Source: Georgenia satyanarayanai (GTDB lineage: Bacteria > Actinomycetota > Actinomycetes > Actinomycetales > Actinomycetaceae). From it: 64,000 bases of DNA. The stretch is from the NCBI RefSeq assembly GCF_023715365.1, contig NZ_JAMBNZ010000006.1, positions 62,001-126,000 of the forward strand, written 5' to 3'. Made by a program: the position numbers and the translations under genes. Of the stretch, positions 14,661 to 24,714 are shown piece after piece; position 1 is the stretch's first letter, and each line of letters opens with the position of its first letter. Under the pieces are notes generated by a model that made no database searches, had not been told where the DNA came from, and saw only the letters and a list, made by a program, of their open reading frames with translations.

Positions 14661-16357
14661 CCGTCTACGCTGGTCTGCACCGCGAGGCTCTCGTCGTCGA
14701 TCTCGGGCGGGGACTTGCGTGCCTTGGTCATCGCGATGGTCGCCTCGAGGATCACCCAGATGGCCGCGACGATGATGATGACGTCGAGGACGAGCAGGAG
14801 CCAGTTCTCACTGGTGTAGAAGGTCCTGACCTGGACGATCGCGGCGAACAGCGACATCACCATGACGAAGACGAGCGGGATGAGCACAGGCAGCACCGGT
14901 CGGCGCTGGCGCAGCAGGATGACGGCGACGATCGACAGCGTGAGGCCGGCGAGCAGCTGGTTCGTCGTGCCGAAGAGCGGCCAGATCACCATGCCGCCGG
15001 AGCCGTCGGCCCCCGCACCGAAGGCCAGCCCCATGCCGACGACGAGGACGATCACCGTGGCGATCCCCTTGCCCAGCCGCAGGCCCGCCAGCTCCAGGGA
15101 CTCCTGGACGACGAAGCGCTGCAGTCTGATGCCCGTGTCCATCGTCGTCGCCGCGAAGAGGACCGCCATGGTGGCAAGGATCGTCGCGCTGAGCGAGGCC
15201 GGGATGCCGAGCCCGGCGTTCATGATGTTTCCGCCGCCCTCGACGAAGGCGGCGACCCCTCCCTGGTTGAAGGCGGAGTAGACCGCCTCCCAGTCCGCCA
15301 GGGTCCGGTAGCCGGCGGTCGCGGCGATGATCGAGCCGAGCGCGAGCAGGCCCTCACCCACGGCGCCGAAGTACCCGACGAAGCGGGCGTCGGTCTCCTT
15401 GTCCAGCTGCTTGGCGCTCGTACCGGAGGAGACGATGCCGTGGAAGCCGGAGATGGCACCGCACGCGATCGTGACGAAGAGCAGCGGGACGAGGCTCGGC
15501 GTCCCCTCCGGGACGTTGTTGTTGAACGCGGGGGCGACGAAGTCTGGGGATGCGATGAACACGGAGAGGTAGAGGATCCCCAGGCCCACGAAGAGCTGGA
15601 GCCCGTTGATGTAGTCGCGCGGTTGGAGCAGCACCCACACCGGCAGGACGGAGGCGACGCCGGCGTAGAGGAAGAGGACGACGACCCAGAAGGCCTCCGC
15701 CGACAGCCCGAGGACGGTGTCGGGAAGGACGACGGGGACGCTGTCGCCCAGGACGATGAGCGCGTAGAGCGCCACGACGCCGATGACGGAGACGGCGACG
15801 AGGTTGAGCTTCCACCGGTAGATCGCCTGCCCGACGACGAGTGCGACGAGGATGGCGCCCCAGACAGGGATGACGGAGGTCGGGGTGCTGACGAGCAGGC
15901 CGGAGATGACGACGGCGAAGGCTGCGTTGACCATGAGCAGGAGCAGGAAGATGACGACGAGGAAGAGGTTGCGGCCGCGCGCGCCGATGTAGCGCCCGGA
16001 CAGGGTGCCGATGGACTGGCCGCGGCTGCGGACGGAGGCCCACAGGGCACCGAGGTCGTGCATGCCGGCGAAGAACACGGTGCCGAGGGTGACCCAGAGG
16101 AAGGCGGGCAGCCAGCCCCAGATGACGGCGACGGCCGGCCCGACGATCGGGGCGGCCCCGGCGACCGAGGTGAAGTGGTGCCCCCACAGGACGTACTTGT
16201 TCGTCGGGACGAAGTCGACGCCGTCCTGGAGCTCGTGGGCGGGCGTGCGGAAGTGGGCGCTCAGCCGGTAGACCTTGCTGCCGAGGTACGTGGAGTAGAG
16301 GAAGTACCCGGCGAGGACCATGGCGATGCCGATGGCGGCGAGCAGCACTGAGTTCAC
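14657..16357 (-). CDS. cstA: Carbon starvation protein CstA family transporter
   Basis: The 566-residue membrane protein belongs to the CstA/BtsT family, which takes up pyruvate and possibly peptides when carbon is scarce. Typical features are the N-terminal helix, the loop LWGHHFTSVAGAAPIVGPA near residue 60, the GTVFFAGMHDLGALWASVRSRG block, and about fifteen hydrophobic spans to the end. The length lies between short actinobacterial forms and the E. coli protein of about 700. The GTG start has GGAG five bases upstream. It heads the cstA / CC-star / ArsA-like operon. A GTGA-N6-TCAC palindrome upstream suggests cAMP-receptor-like control. Confidence 0.9.
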   Translation of the reverse strand: MNSVLLAAIGIAMVLAGYFLYSTYLGSKVYRLSAHFRTPAHELQDGVDFVPTNKYVLWGHHFTSVAGAAPIVGPAVAVIWGWLPAFLWVTLGTVFFAGMHDLGALWASVRSRGQSIGTLSGRYIGARGRNLFLVVIFLLLLMVNAAFAVVISGLLVSTPTSVIPVWGAILVALVVGQAIYRWKLNLVAVSVIGVVALYALIVLGDSVPVVLPDTVLGLSAEAFWVVVLFLYAGVASVLPVWVLLQPRDYINGLQLFVGLGILYLSVFIASPDFVAPAFNNNVPEGTPSLVPLLFVTIACGAISGFHGIVSSGTSAKQLDKETDARFVGYFGAVGEGLLALGSIIAATAGYRTLADWEAVYSAFNQGGVAAFVEGGGNIMNAGLGIPASLSATILATMAVLFAATTMDTGIRLQRFVVQESLELAGLRLGKGIATVIVLVVGMGLAFGAGADGSGGMVIWPLFGTTNQLLAGLTLSIVAVILLRQRRPVLPVLIPLVFVMVMSLFAAIVQVRTFYTSENWLLLVLDVIIIVAAIWVILEATIAMTKARKSPPEIDDESLAVQTSVDG

Positions 16358-16416
16358 GTCGCTCCGATCTTCGTCGTTGACGACCGGTGGAGCCTGCGGG
16401 CGCCCCGCCGCCGGCC

Positions 16417-16430
16417 GTGATCCAGATCAC
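16417..16430. promoter_or_regulatory. CRP/GlxR-like operator upstream of cstA
   Basis: GTGATCCAGATCAC is an inverted repeat of the form GTGA-N6-TCAC, the core recognised by CRP and the actinobacterial GlxR. It lies 60 bp before the cstA start. A possible -10 (TATGGT on the minus strand) sits immediately upstream of it, so binding here could repress rather than activate. cstA is cAMP-CRP controlled in E. coli; the same here is inference. Confidence 0.4.
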
Positions 16431-16519
16431 CATAGCGGCTGTGGTGAGGCCCGCGGACATCGTTGGGCGGCGTGGCGTCAGGTGTGCCGAGGTCGATGCC
16501 CGGAGCGGCACCGGGAGAG

Positions 16520-16993
16520 TCAGCGGGGCGGGTCCAGCAGCCGGGTCTCCTCCACCACCCGCGTCTCCGCGGCGTCGAGGCGGACGCGCGCGGCCTCCGC
16601 GCGGCCGAGCGCGGTGGTGAGGCGCCCGGCGACCTCCGTGCCCGCCGGGCCGTGCGCCGCGCCGTCACGGGTGGCGGCCAGCGTCGCGGCCAGGGTCGCG
16701 GAGCTCGCCCGCGCCTCCTCGACGGCGGCCGCCAGCTCGTCCGGCGCGGCGGAGGAGAGCTGGAGCCGGGCGAAGTGCAGGGATGTGCCGGCCCGGGCGA
16801 CGGCATCGTCGAGCTCGTGGACGAGACGCCCGGCGCTCGTGTTGCGCTCCGCCTGGCCGGGCGCGGCGACGGGCCCTCGCTCCACGGGGCGGGCGCTGCG
16901 GCGCACGAGGAGGACGACGACCACCGCCACGCCAGCCCCGAGCACGACGATGACGCCGATGACCGGCAGCAGGGCGGACCAGGAGGTGAGCAC
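16520..16993 (-). CDS. Membrane-anchored coiled-coil-like protein, unknown function
   Basis: I do not recognise this 157-residue protein. It has one N-terminal membrane span (residues 8-31), basic residues RRSAR just after it, and a long Ala/Glu/Arg-rich helical rest with heptad-like spacing (about 48-150), suggesting a cytoplasmic coiled coil. It stands between cstA and the luxS-mtnN unit on the same strand, separated from the latter by a terminator-like hairpin, so it likely has its own promoter. Confidence 0.6.
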   Translation of the reverse strand: MLTSWSALLPVIGVIVVLGAGVAVVVVLLVRRSARPVERGPVAAPGQAERNTSAGRLVHELDDAVARAGTSLHFARLQLSSAAPDELAAAVEEARASSATLAATLAATRDGAAHGPAGTEVAGRLTTALGRAEAARVRLDAAETRVVEETRLLDPPR

Positions 16994-17023
16994 GGTTCGA
17001 TCCTACGATCGGCCCCGCCCCTG

Positions 17024-17068
17024 CCGGCGAGAGCCGAGCTGCTCCGGAAGCGGGCCGGCTCTCGCCGG
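17024..17068 (-). terminator. Stem-loop after mtnN
   Basis: CCGGCGAGAGCC (17024-17035) and GGCTCTCGCCGG (17057-17068) form a perfect 12-bp stem with a 21-base loop, 15 bp beyond the mtnN stop. It lacks a U-tract, as is common in high-GC actinobacteria, and would end the luxS-mtnN transcript. Confidence 0.6.
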
Positions 17069-17082
17069 GGTGCGCCGGCGGC

Positions 17083-17838
17083 TCAGCCGTTGAGGACGGG
17101 GGCGGGCACGTCGAGGAGGTCGAGGACGACGTCGGCGGCAAGGGCGGCGACGTCGTCGACGGCGAGACGGAAGTCGTCACCGGCGGTGGGGCCGCACAGG
17201 TCGGACACGCCCCGCACCGCGAGGTAGGGGATGCCGAAGGAGTAGCAGACCTGGGCGATGGCCGTGGTCTCCATGTCCGCCGTGAGCGCTCGTGGGAACG
17301 TCACCCGGTGCGCGTCGACGGTGCGGCCGTCGACGAAGGAGTCGCCGGAGATCATCGCGCCGACGAGCACGCCGGGACGGTGCCGCGCACGGTCGACGAG
17401 GGTGTCGATCGCCGGGTACGTGGCGGGCATGCCCGGCATCTGGCCGAGGGCGTAGCCGAAGGCGGTCGCGTCGGCCCCGGCGTAGGCGTGCTCGTCACCG
17501 ACGACGACGTCACCCACCCGCACGCCGTCGGCGAGGCCGCCGGCGGACCCGGTCGAGACGACGAGCGGGGTCCGCACGGCGTGGACGGCCAGGGCCGTCG
17601 CCGTCGCGGCGTTGACGCCGCCGATGCCCGAGCGGATGAGGAGGAGCTGGCGTCCGCCGATGGTCGCGATGACGGACCGCGCCATCCCGACGTGCCGCTG
17701 GTGGGCCAGGCTCTCCGCGCGCTGCTCGTAGGGTGCGATCTCCGTGTCCATGGCGGCGACGACGACGGCGTCGACGGTCGCGAGCGGGGCGGTGAGGGGC
17801 GCACCGGGAGCGACCGGGAAGCCGAAGAGCTCGCTCAT
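17083..17838 (-). CDS. mtnN: 5'-methylthioadenosine/S-adenosylhomocysteine nucleosidase
   Basis: The 251-residue enzyme cleaves adenine from methylthioadenosine and from S-adenosylhomocysteine; the latter gives S-ribosylhomocysteine, the LuxS substrate. Visible motifs are [12 protein letters not shown] at the N-terminus, [20 protein letters not shown] (phosphorylase fold), and [15 protein letters not shown], in which the Met-Glu contacts the ribose. RGVSDLCG precedes the final helix. The ATG at 17838 overlaps the luxS stop by four bases (ATGA), so LuxS and MtnN are made together and catalyse successive steps. A longer start at 17856 exists but would add a weak N-terminus. Confidence 0.9.
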   Translation of the reverse strand: MSELFGFPVAPGAPLTAPLATVDAVVVAAMDTEIAPYEQRAESLAHQRHVGMARSVIATIGGRQLLLIRSGIGGVNAATATALAVHAVRTPLVVSTGSAGGLADGVRVGDVVVGDEHAYAGADATAFGYALGQMPGMPATYPAIDTLVDRARHRPGVLVGAMISGDSFVDGRTVDAHRVTFPRALTADMETTAIAQVCYSFGIPYLAVRGVSDLCGPTAGDDFRLAVDDVAALAADVVLDLLDVPAPVLNG

Positions 17839-18284
17839 GCCTGGACCTGCTCCCACTCGTCGCGCCGGTCGAGGAACTCGCGGGCCTCCGCTTGCGCGCC
17901 GTCAAGGTCGTGGCTGGCGCCCCAGCCGCACTGGACCTCGTTGGCGGCGGGCACCTCCACGGCACCGAGGACGTCGCGGAGCGTCGCCTCGAGCAGGGGG
18001 AGGAAGGCGGGCAGGTCGGTCTCCAGGAGGAGGGCGTAGAAGCCGGTCTGGCAGCCCATGGGGGAGATGTCGACGACGGCGTCGGTGTGGCTGCGCATGT
18101 GCTCGGCCATGAGGTGCTCGAGGGAGTGCACGACCGGCATCTCGAGGTGGGCGACGTTCGGCTGGCAGAAGCGGACGTCGAACTTGGTGAGCGTGTCACC
18201 GCCCGGCAGCGTCTTGGCGTCCGCCACGCGCACGTAGGGCGCCTTCACCGCTCGGTGGTCGAGGTTGAAGCTTTCGACGTTCAT
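17835..18284 (-). CDS. luxS: S-ribosylhomocysteine lyase (autoinducer-2 synthase)
   Basis: The 149-residue metalloenzyme splits S-ribosylhomocysteine into homocysteine and DPD, the precursor of autoinducer-2. It begins [19 protein letters not shown] as usual in the family. The metal site HSLEH (HxxEH) is near residue 53, and the catalytic Cys lies in [10 protein letters not shown]. The length matches other LuxS proteins. GGAAG stands just before the ATG at 18284; an in-frame double ATG at 18305/18302 would add seven or six residues. It overlaps mtnN. The 447-bp intergenic space upstream is shared with the divergent nrd operon. Confidence 0.92.
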   Translation of the reverse strand: MNVESFNLDHRAVKAPYVRVADAKTLPGGDTLTKFDVRFCQPNVAHLEMPVVHSLEHLMAEHMRSHTDAVVDISPMGCQTGFYALLLETDLPAFLPLLEATLRDVLGAVEVPAANEVQCGWGASHDLDGAQAEAREFLDRRDEWEQVQA

Positions 18285-18385
18285 CTTCCGCACGCTTCCC
18301 ATCATGGGCGATGGCTCTGGGCCTGTCTCCGGCAGGTGCGTGTGGGTTGCGCCACCCGCCGCGGCCCTGACGGCAATCTCGCCGG

Positions 18386-18576
18386 CTGTCCCCAGGCCTG
18401 TCCACCACCTGTGGACGACACGCCGGGAGCGGGTGTGCACACACAGCGGGCGCCGGGGATGTCAGTGCTCGGTGGGATGGTGGGGACAGGGCCCGACGAG
18501 GCGGCGCGACGGCCTCCACAGGCCGTCCCCAGGGAGAGGACCGTCATGCACAGAAACCCCGGCAGGCTGTGGATGA
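18386..18576. promoter_or_regulatory. Cluster of DnaA-box-like 9-mers
   Basis: Within 190 bp upstream of nrdH lie CTGTCCCCA (18386), CTGTCCACC (18398), TGTGGACGA (18410) and TGTGGATGA (18568). Compared with the high-GC actinobacterial DnaA box TTGTCCACA or its complement, they match at 6 to 8 of 9 positions. 18398-18418 also forms an inverted repeat around GTCCAC/GTGGAC. This could be a DnaA-responsive control region for ribonucleotide reductase, or chance in GC-rich DNA. Confidence 0.3.
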
Positions 18577-18599
18577 CACGCCGAAAACACGACTCGCCG

Positions 18600-18647
18600 A
18601 CACAACACCTTGGGGTTGTTCCGAAGCCGGACCACTAGGTGTAGTGT
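18600..18647. promoter_or_regulatory. Tandem NrdR-box-like sites before nrdH
   Basis: ACACAACACCTTGGGG (18600-18615) and CCACTAGGTGTAGTGT (18632-18647) match the NrdR consensus acaCwAtATaTwGtgt at about 11 and 12 of 16 positions. They are spaced 32 bp apart, three helical turns, as in known NrdR operators. The second overlaps a possible -10 TAGTGT (18642-18647). NrdR represses ribonucleotide reductase genes in response to (d)ATP. Confidence 0.6.
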
Positions 18648-18731
18648 CGTGCCCAGTCGTCCAGAGAACTACACGTCTGTCGTTCCATCGCCTCCGCCGG
18701 CGGGGAATCGCAACCGAGGGGAGATCCTCCG

Positions 18732-18977
18732 ATGAGTGTCACCGTCTTCAGCAAGCCGTCCTGTGTGCAGTGCGACGCCACCTACCGCGCGCTGAACAAG
18801 CAGGGGCTGGAGTACGAGGTCGTCGACATCTCCACCGACGCCGAGGCGCTCGAGACCGTCAAGGCGCTCGGCTACCAGCAGGCTCCTGTGGTCTTCGCCG
18901 ACGGCGACCACTGGTCGGGCTTCCGGCCCGACAAGATCAAGGCGCTGGCGGCGCAGGCCGCCTCCGTCGCGGTCTGA
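18732..18977 (+). CDS. nrdH: Glutaredoxin-like NrdH redoxin
   Basis: The 81-residue thioredoxin-fold protein supplies electrons to class Ib ribonucleotide reductase. The redox site CVQC is at residues 11-14 ([18 protein letters not shown]), and the C-terminal [10 protein letters not shown] segment is the NrdH hallmark. The length is typical. The ATG follows an AGGGGAGATCC-type ribosome site. It is the first gene of nrdHIEF behind NrdR-like boxes. Confidence 0.95.
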   Translation: MSVTVFSKPSCVQCDATYRALNKQGLEYEVVDISTDAEALETVKALGYQQAPVVFADGDHWSGFRPDKIKALAAQAASVAV

Positions 18978-19458
18978 CCCACGAACTTCGGCCGGGTCGC
19001 CCTCACCCGGCGACCCGGCCGAGACCAGCCGGGCCCCGGCCCGGTGACGCAACCAACTCCCGAGGGGGTGACATGGGAAACCTCGTCTACTTCTCGTCGG
19101 CCTCCCAGACCACGCACCGCTTCATGGAGCGGCTGGGACTGGAGGCGCACCGCATCCCGCTGCGGCCGACGGAGCCCTTCCTCACCGTGGATGAGGAGTA
19201 CGTGCTCATCGTGCCGACCTACGGGGGCGGCAACCAGCGCGGGGCAGTGCCCCGCCAGGTCATCAAGTTCCTCAACGACGCCGACAACCGCGGGCTGTGC
19301 CGCGCGGTCATCGCGGCAGGGAACACGAACTTCGGCACCGCCTACTGCCTCGCCGGTGACGTCATCGCCGCGAAGCTCCAGGTGCCCTACCTGTACAGGT
19401 TCGAACTACTCGGAACAGCAGAGGACGTCTCGCGCGTCCATGAGGGATTGGGACAGTT

Positions 19459-22633
<3,175 letters not shown>

Positions 22634-22650
22634 CTCCAAGCCCGTACACC

Positions 22651-22686
22651 GAGAGCTGGACTGCGCACCCGCGCAGTCCAGGTCTC
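22651..22686 (+). terminator. Strong hairpin ending the nrd operon
   Basis: CTGGACTGCGC (22656-22666) pairs perfectly with GCGCAGTCCAG (22671-22681) around a four-base loop, and GAGA/TCTC extend the stem after one mismatch. It starts 18 bases after the nrdF stop. There is no clear U-tract, but the stem is long and perfect. Confidence 0.7.
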
Positions 22687-22778
22687 GGCGTTGTGCGGGG
22701 ATGCGCGGGACCTTCGACCGTCGTTCGGGGGTCCTCCGTCAGGAAGAGTGGGGACCACACCGAACATCGGAGGATCCC

Positions 22779-23618
22779 ATGGCACGCACCTACGTCATCA
22801 CCGGCGCCGGCTCAGGCATCGGCGCCGCCGCGGCACGACTGCTGCGTGAGGCCGGAGCGACCGTCGTGGGGGTCGACCTGCGCGGCTCGGACGTCACGGC
22901 GGACCTCGCCACGCCCGCCGGGCGCCGGGAGGCGGTCGCCGCTGTGCTCGAGGCGACCGGCGGGAAGATCGACGCCGTCATCGCCTCCGCCGGTGTCTCC
23001 CTCCCCAGCGCGCTCACCGTGTCGGTCAACTACTACGGCGTCACCGAGTTCCTCACCGCGCTGCAGCCCACGCTGGCGCAGGCCGACGCGCCGCGGGCCG
23101 TCGTCGTCAGCTCGATGTCCTCGTTGCAGCCGAACTACCCGCCGCTCGTCGAGGCGCTGCTCGACGGGGACGAGGCCACCGCCCGGCAGATCGCCGAGCA
23201 GCTGGCCGCCGACCCGCAGACCGGCAACCTCATCTACGGCTCCTCCAAGCGGGCGGTCTCCCGCTGGGTCCGCGCCCAGTCGGTCACCCAGGAGTGGGCC
23301 GGCGCGGGGATCCCGCTCAACGCCGTCGGCCCGGGCGTCGTCACCACGCCGATGACCGAGGAGCTGCGGGCGACGCCCGAGTCGCTCGCCTTCGTCGACG
23401 CCGTCGTGCCGATGCCGCTGAACTACCACCAGCCGCCGGAGTCGATCGCCAACCTCTGCATCTGGCTGACCTCGGTGGAGAACAGCCACTGCGCCGGCCA
23501 GACCATCTACTGCGACGGTGGCGCCGACGTTGTCCTCCGCGGGGAGGACGCCTGGGGCTGGGCGGACGCCAGGGTCGGGGAGTACTTCGGGCAGCTCATG
23601 GTCGGCGCCACGGAGTAG
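22779..23618 (+). CDS. Short-chain dehydrogenase/reductase
   Basis: The 279-residue NAD(P)-dependent oxidoreductase has the Rossmann motif TGAGSGIGAAAARLL (TGxxxGxG) near residue 7, the ASAG strand near residue 70, and a YxxSK site (IYGSSKRAV) near residue 150. Its catalytic Ser is in VVSSMSS. VVTTPMTEE and SHCAGQTIYCDGGAD near the end resemble hydroxysteroid dehydrogenase-like SDRs of actinobacteria (3-alpha-HSD/carbonyl reductase type). GGAGG lies six bases before the ATG. It stands alone. The substrate is not predictable. Confidence 0.88.
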   Translation: MARTYVITGAGSGIGAAAARLLREAGATVVGVDLRGSDVTADLATPAGRREAVAAVLEATGGKIDAVIASAGVSLPSALTVSVNYYGVTEFLTALQPTLAQADAPRAVVVSSMSSLQPNYPPLVEALLDGDEATARQIAEQLAADPQTGNLIYGSSKRAVSRWVRAQSVTQEWAGAGIPLNAVGPGVVTTPMTEELRATPESLAFVDAVVPMPLNYHQPPESIANLCIWLTSVENSHCAGQTIYCDGGADVVLRGEDAWGWADARVGEYFGQLMVGATE

Positions 23619-23654
23619 CCTCGCCCGGGCAGCGCGCCGCGTCGCATTCCGCGC

Positions 23655-23801
23655 GTGCTGCGCCACGACGACCCCCTCCCTCGCCGCCCGCACCGCGTGC
23701 TGGTGGCGGGGGTGTCGGGCGCCGGCAAGACGATCCTCGCGCGGCGGGTCGCCTCGGTCGTCGGCTCGCCGTGTCACGCGGCTCCGTGTGCGCGTCGGTG
23801 A
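23655..23801 (+). pseudogene. Truncated P-loop kinase-like fragment
   Basis: A GTG-started frame of 48 codons reads HRVLVAGVSGAGKTILARR, a good Walker A strand and helix typical of small adenylate-kinase/shikimate-kinase-like NTPases. It then hits a stop after about 25 further residues instead of the usual 160-180-residue domain. No continuation was found in the other frames before the next gene. It is most likely the 5' stump of a deleted gene. Confidence 0.45.
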
Positions 23802-23822
23802 GGCCGCTGTCACAGTGGGGGT

Positions 23823-24713
23823 ATGGGTGGTGACGAGGAGCTCGTAGCGCGAGCAGCCCGTCACGGTCTCCGGCTCGACCCGGCGTCACTGAGCCACAAC
23901 GACGCCGGGCTCGACTTCCGGGTCGCGTACGCGACCGACGTCCACGGCCGTGACTGGGTGCTCCGTGTCCCGCGGCGGCCTGGCATGCGCGAGACGCTGC
24001 GGCAGGAGGAGGCGGCCCTGGCGCTGGCGTCCCGCTACCTGAGCGACATCGCCGTGCCCGAGTGGCGCGTCATGTCCGACGATCTCATCGCCTACCCCCT
24101 CCTCCCGGGCCGTCCGGGCCTCACCCTCACGGGCGAGGACGTGACGTGGTTCGTGGACCCGGCGTCCGAGCGCTACGCCGCTGAGCTGGGCTCGCTGCTC
24201 GCCGTGCTCCACGCCGTCCCGCTCGCCGAGGTGCGCGAGCTCGGCGTGGAGGTGCGCAGCCCCGAGGCGGTGCGCGAGTCGTGGCGGGCCGACGTCGCGC
24301 GGGTGGCCGGCACGTTCGACGTCCATCCGGCGCTGCTCGAACGGCTGCACTCCTGGCTGGAGGACGACGAGCTGTGGCCGGAGGCCACGGCCTTCACGCA
24401 CGGCGAGCTCTACCCGGCACACGTCCTCATCGACCAGGACGAGGCCATCACCGGAGTTCTGGACTGGACCACCGCGCGCGGCGACGACCCGGCCCGGGAC
24501 TTCATGTACCAGCACGCCTTCGCCACGCCGGAGGCCTTCGCCGTGACGCTGCGCGCCTACACGGCTGCGGGAGGGCGCGACGTCGGGCCGCGTCTCGCCG
24601 ACCGGTGCGCCGCCCTCATGGCGGCGGGCCCGGTGGGGTACGGGGTCTACGCGCTGAGCACCGGCCGGCCCGAGCACCGCGAGGCGGCGCAGGCGCAGCT
24701 CGGCACGGTGTGA
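23823..24713 (+). CDS. Macrolide 2'-phosphotransferase-like kinase (Mph family)
   Basis: The 296-residue aminoglycoside-phosphotransferase-fold protein resembles Mph enzymes, which inactivate macrolides by phosphorylating the desosamine 2'-OH with GTP. Parallels along the whole length include the start AARHGLRLDPASLSHNDAGLDFRVA, the nucleotide-site segment WVLRVPRR, EWRVMSDDLIAYPLLPG, and the catalytic loop THGELYPAHVLID (Glu where Mph(A) has Asp) followed by GVLDWTTARGDDPARDF, which carries the metal Asp. The length matches Mph(A). Chromosomal mph-like genes occur in Micrococcales, so this need not mean clinical resistance. Its 3' end is 1 bp from a convergent MFS gene. Confidence 0.8.
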   Translation: MGGDEELVARAARHGLRLDPASLSHNDAGLDFRVAYATDVHGRDWVLRVPRRPGMRETLRQEEAALALASRYLSDIAVPEWRVMSDDLIAYPLLPGRPGLTLTGEDVTWFVDPASERYAAELGSLLAVLHAVPLAEVRELGVEVRSPEAVRESWRADVARVAGTFDVHPALLERLHSWLEDDELWPEATAFTHGELYPAHVLIDQDEAITGVLDWTTARGDDPARDFMYQHAFATPEAFAVTLRAYTAAGGRDVGPRLADRCAALMAAGPVGYGVYALSTGRPEHREAAQAQLGTV

Positions 24714-24714
24714 G

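Noticed and set aside
16990-17012. GGTTCGATCC resembling a tRNA T-arm
   Set aside because: No acceptor stem, anticodon arm or D-arm can be folded around it, and it lies at the start of a membrane-protein gene.
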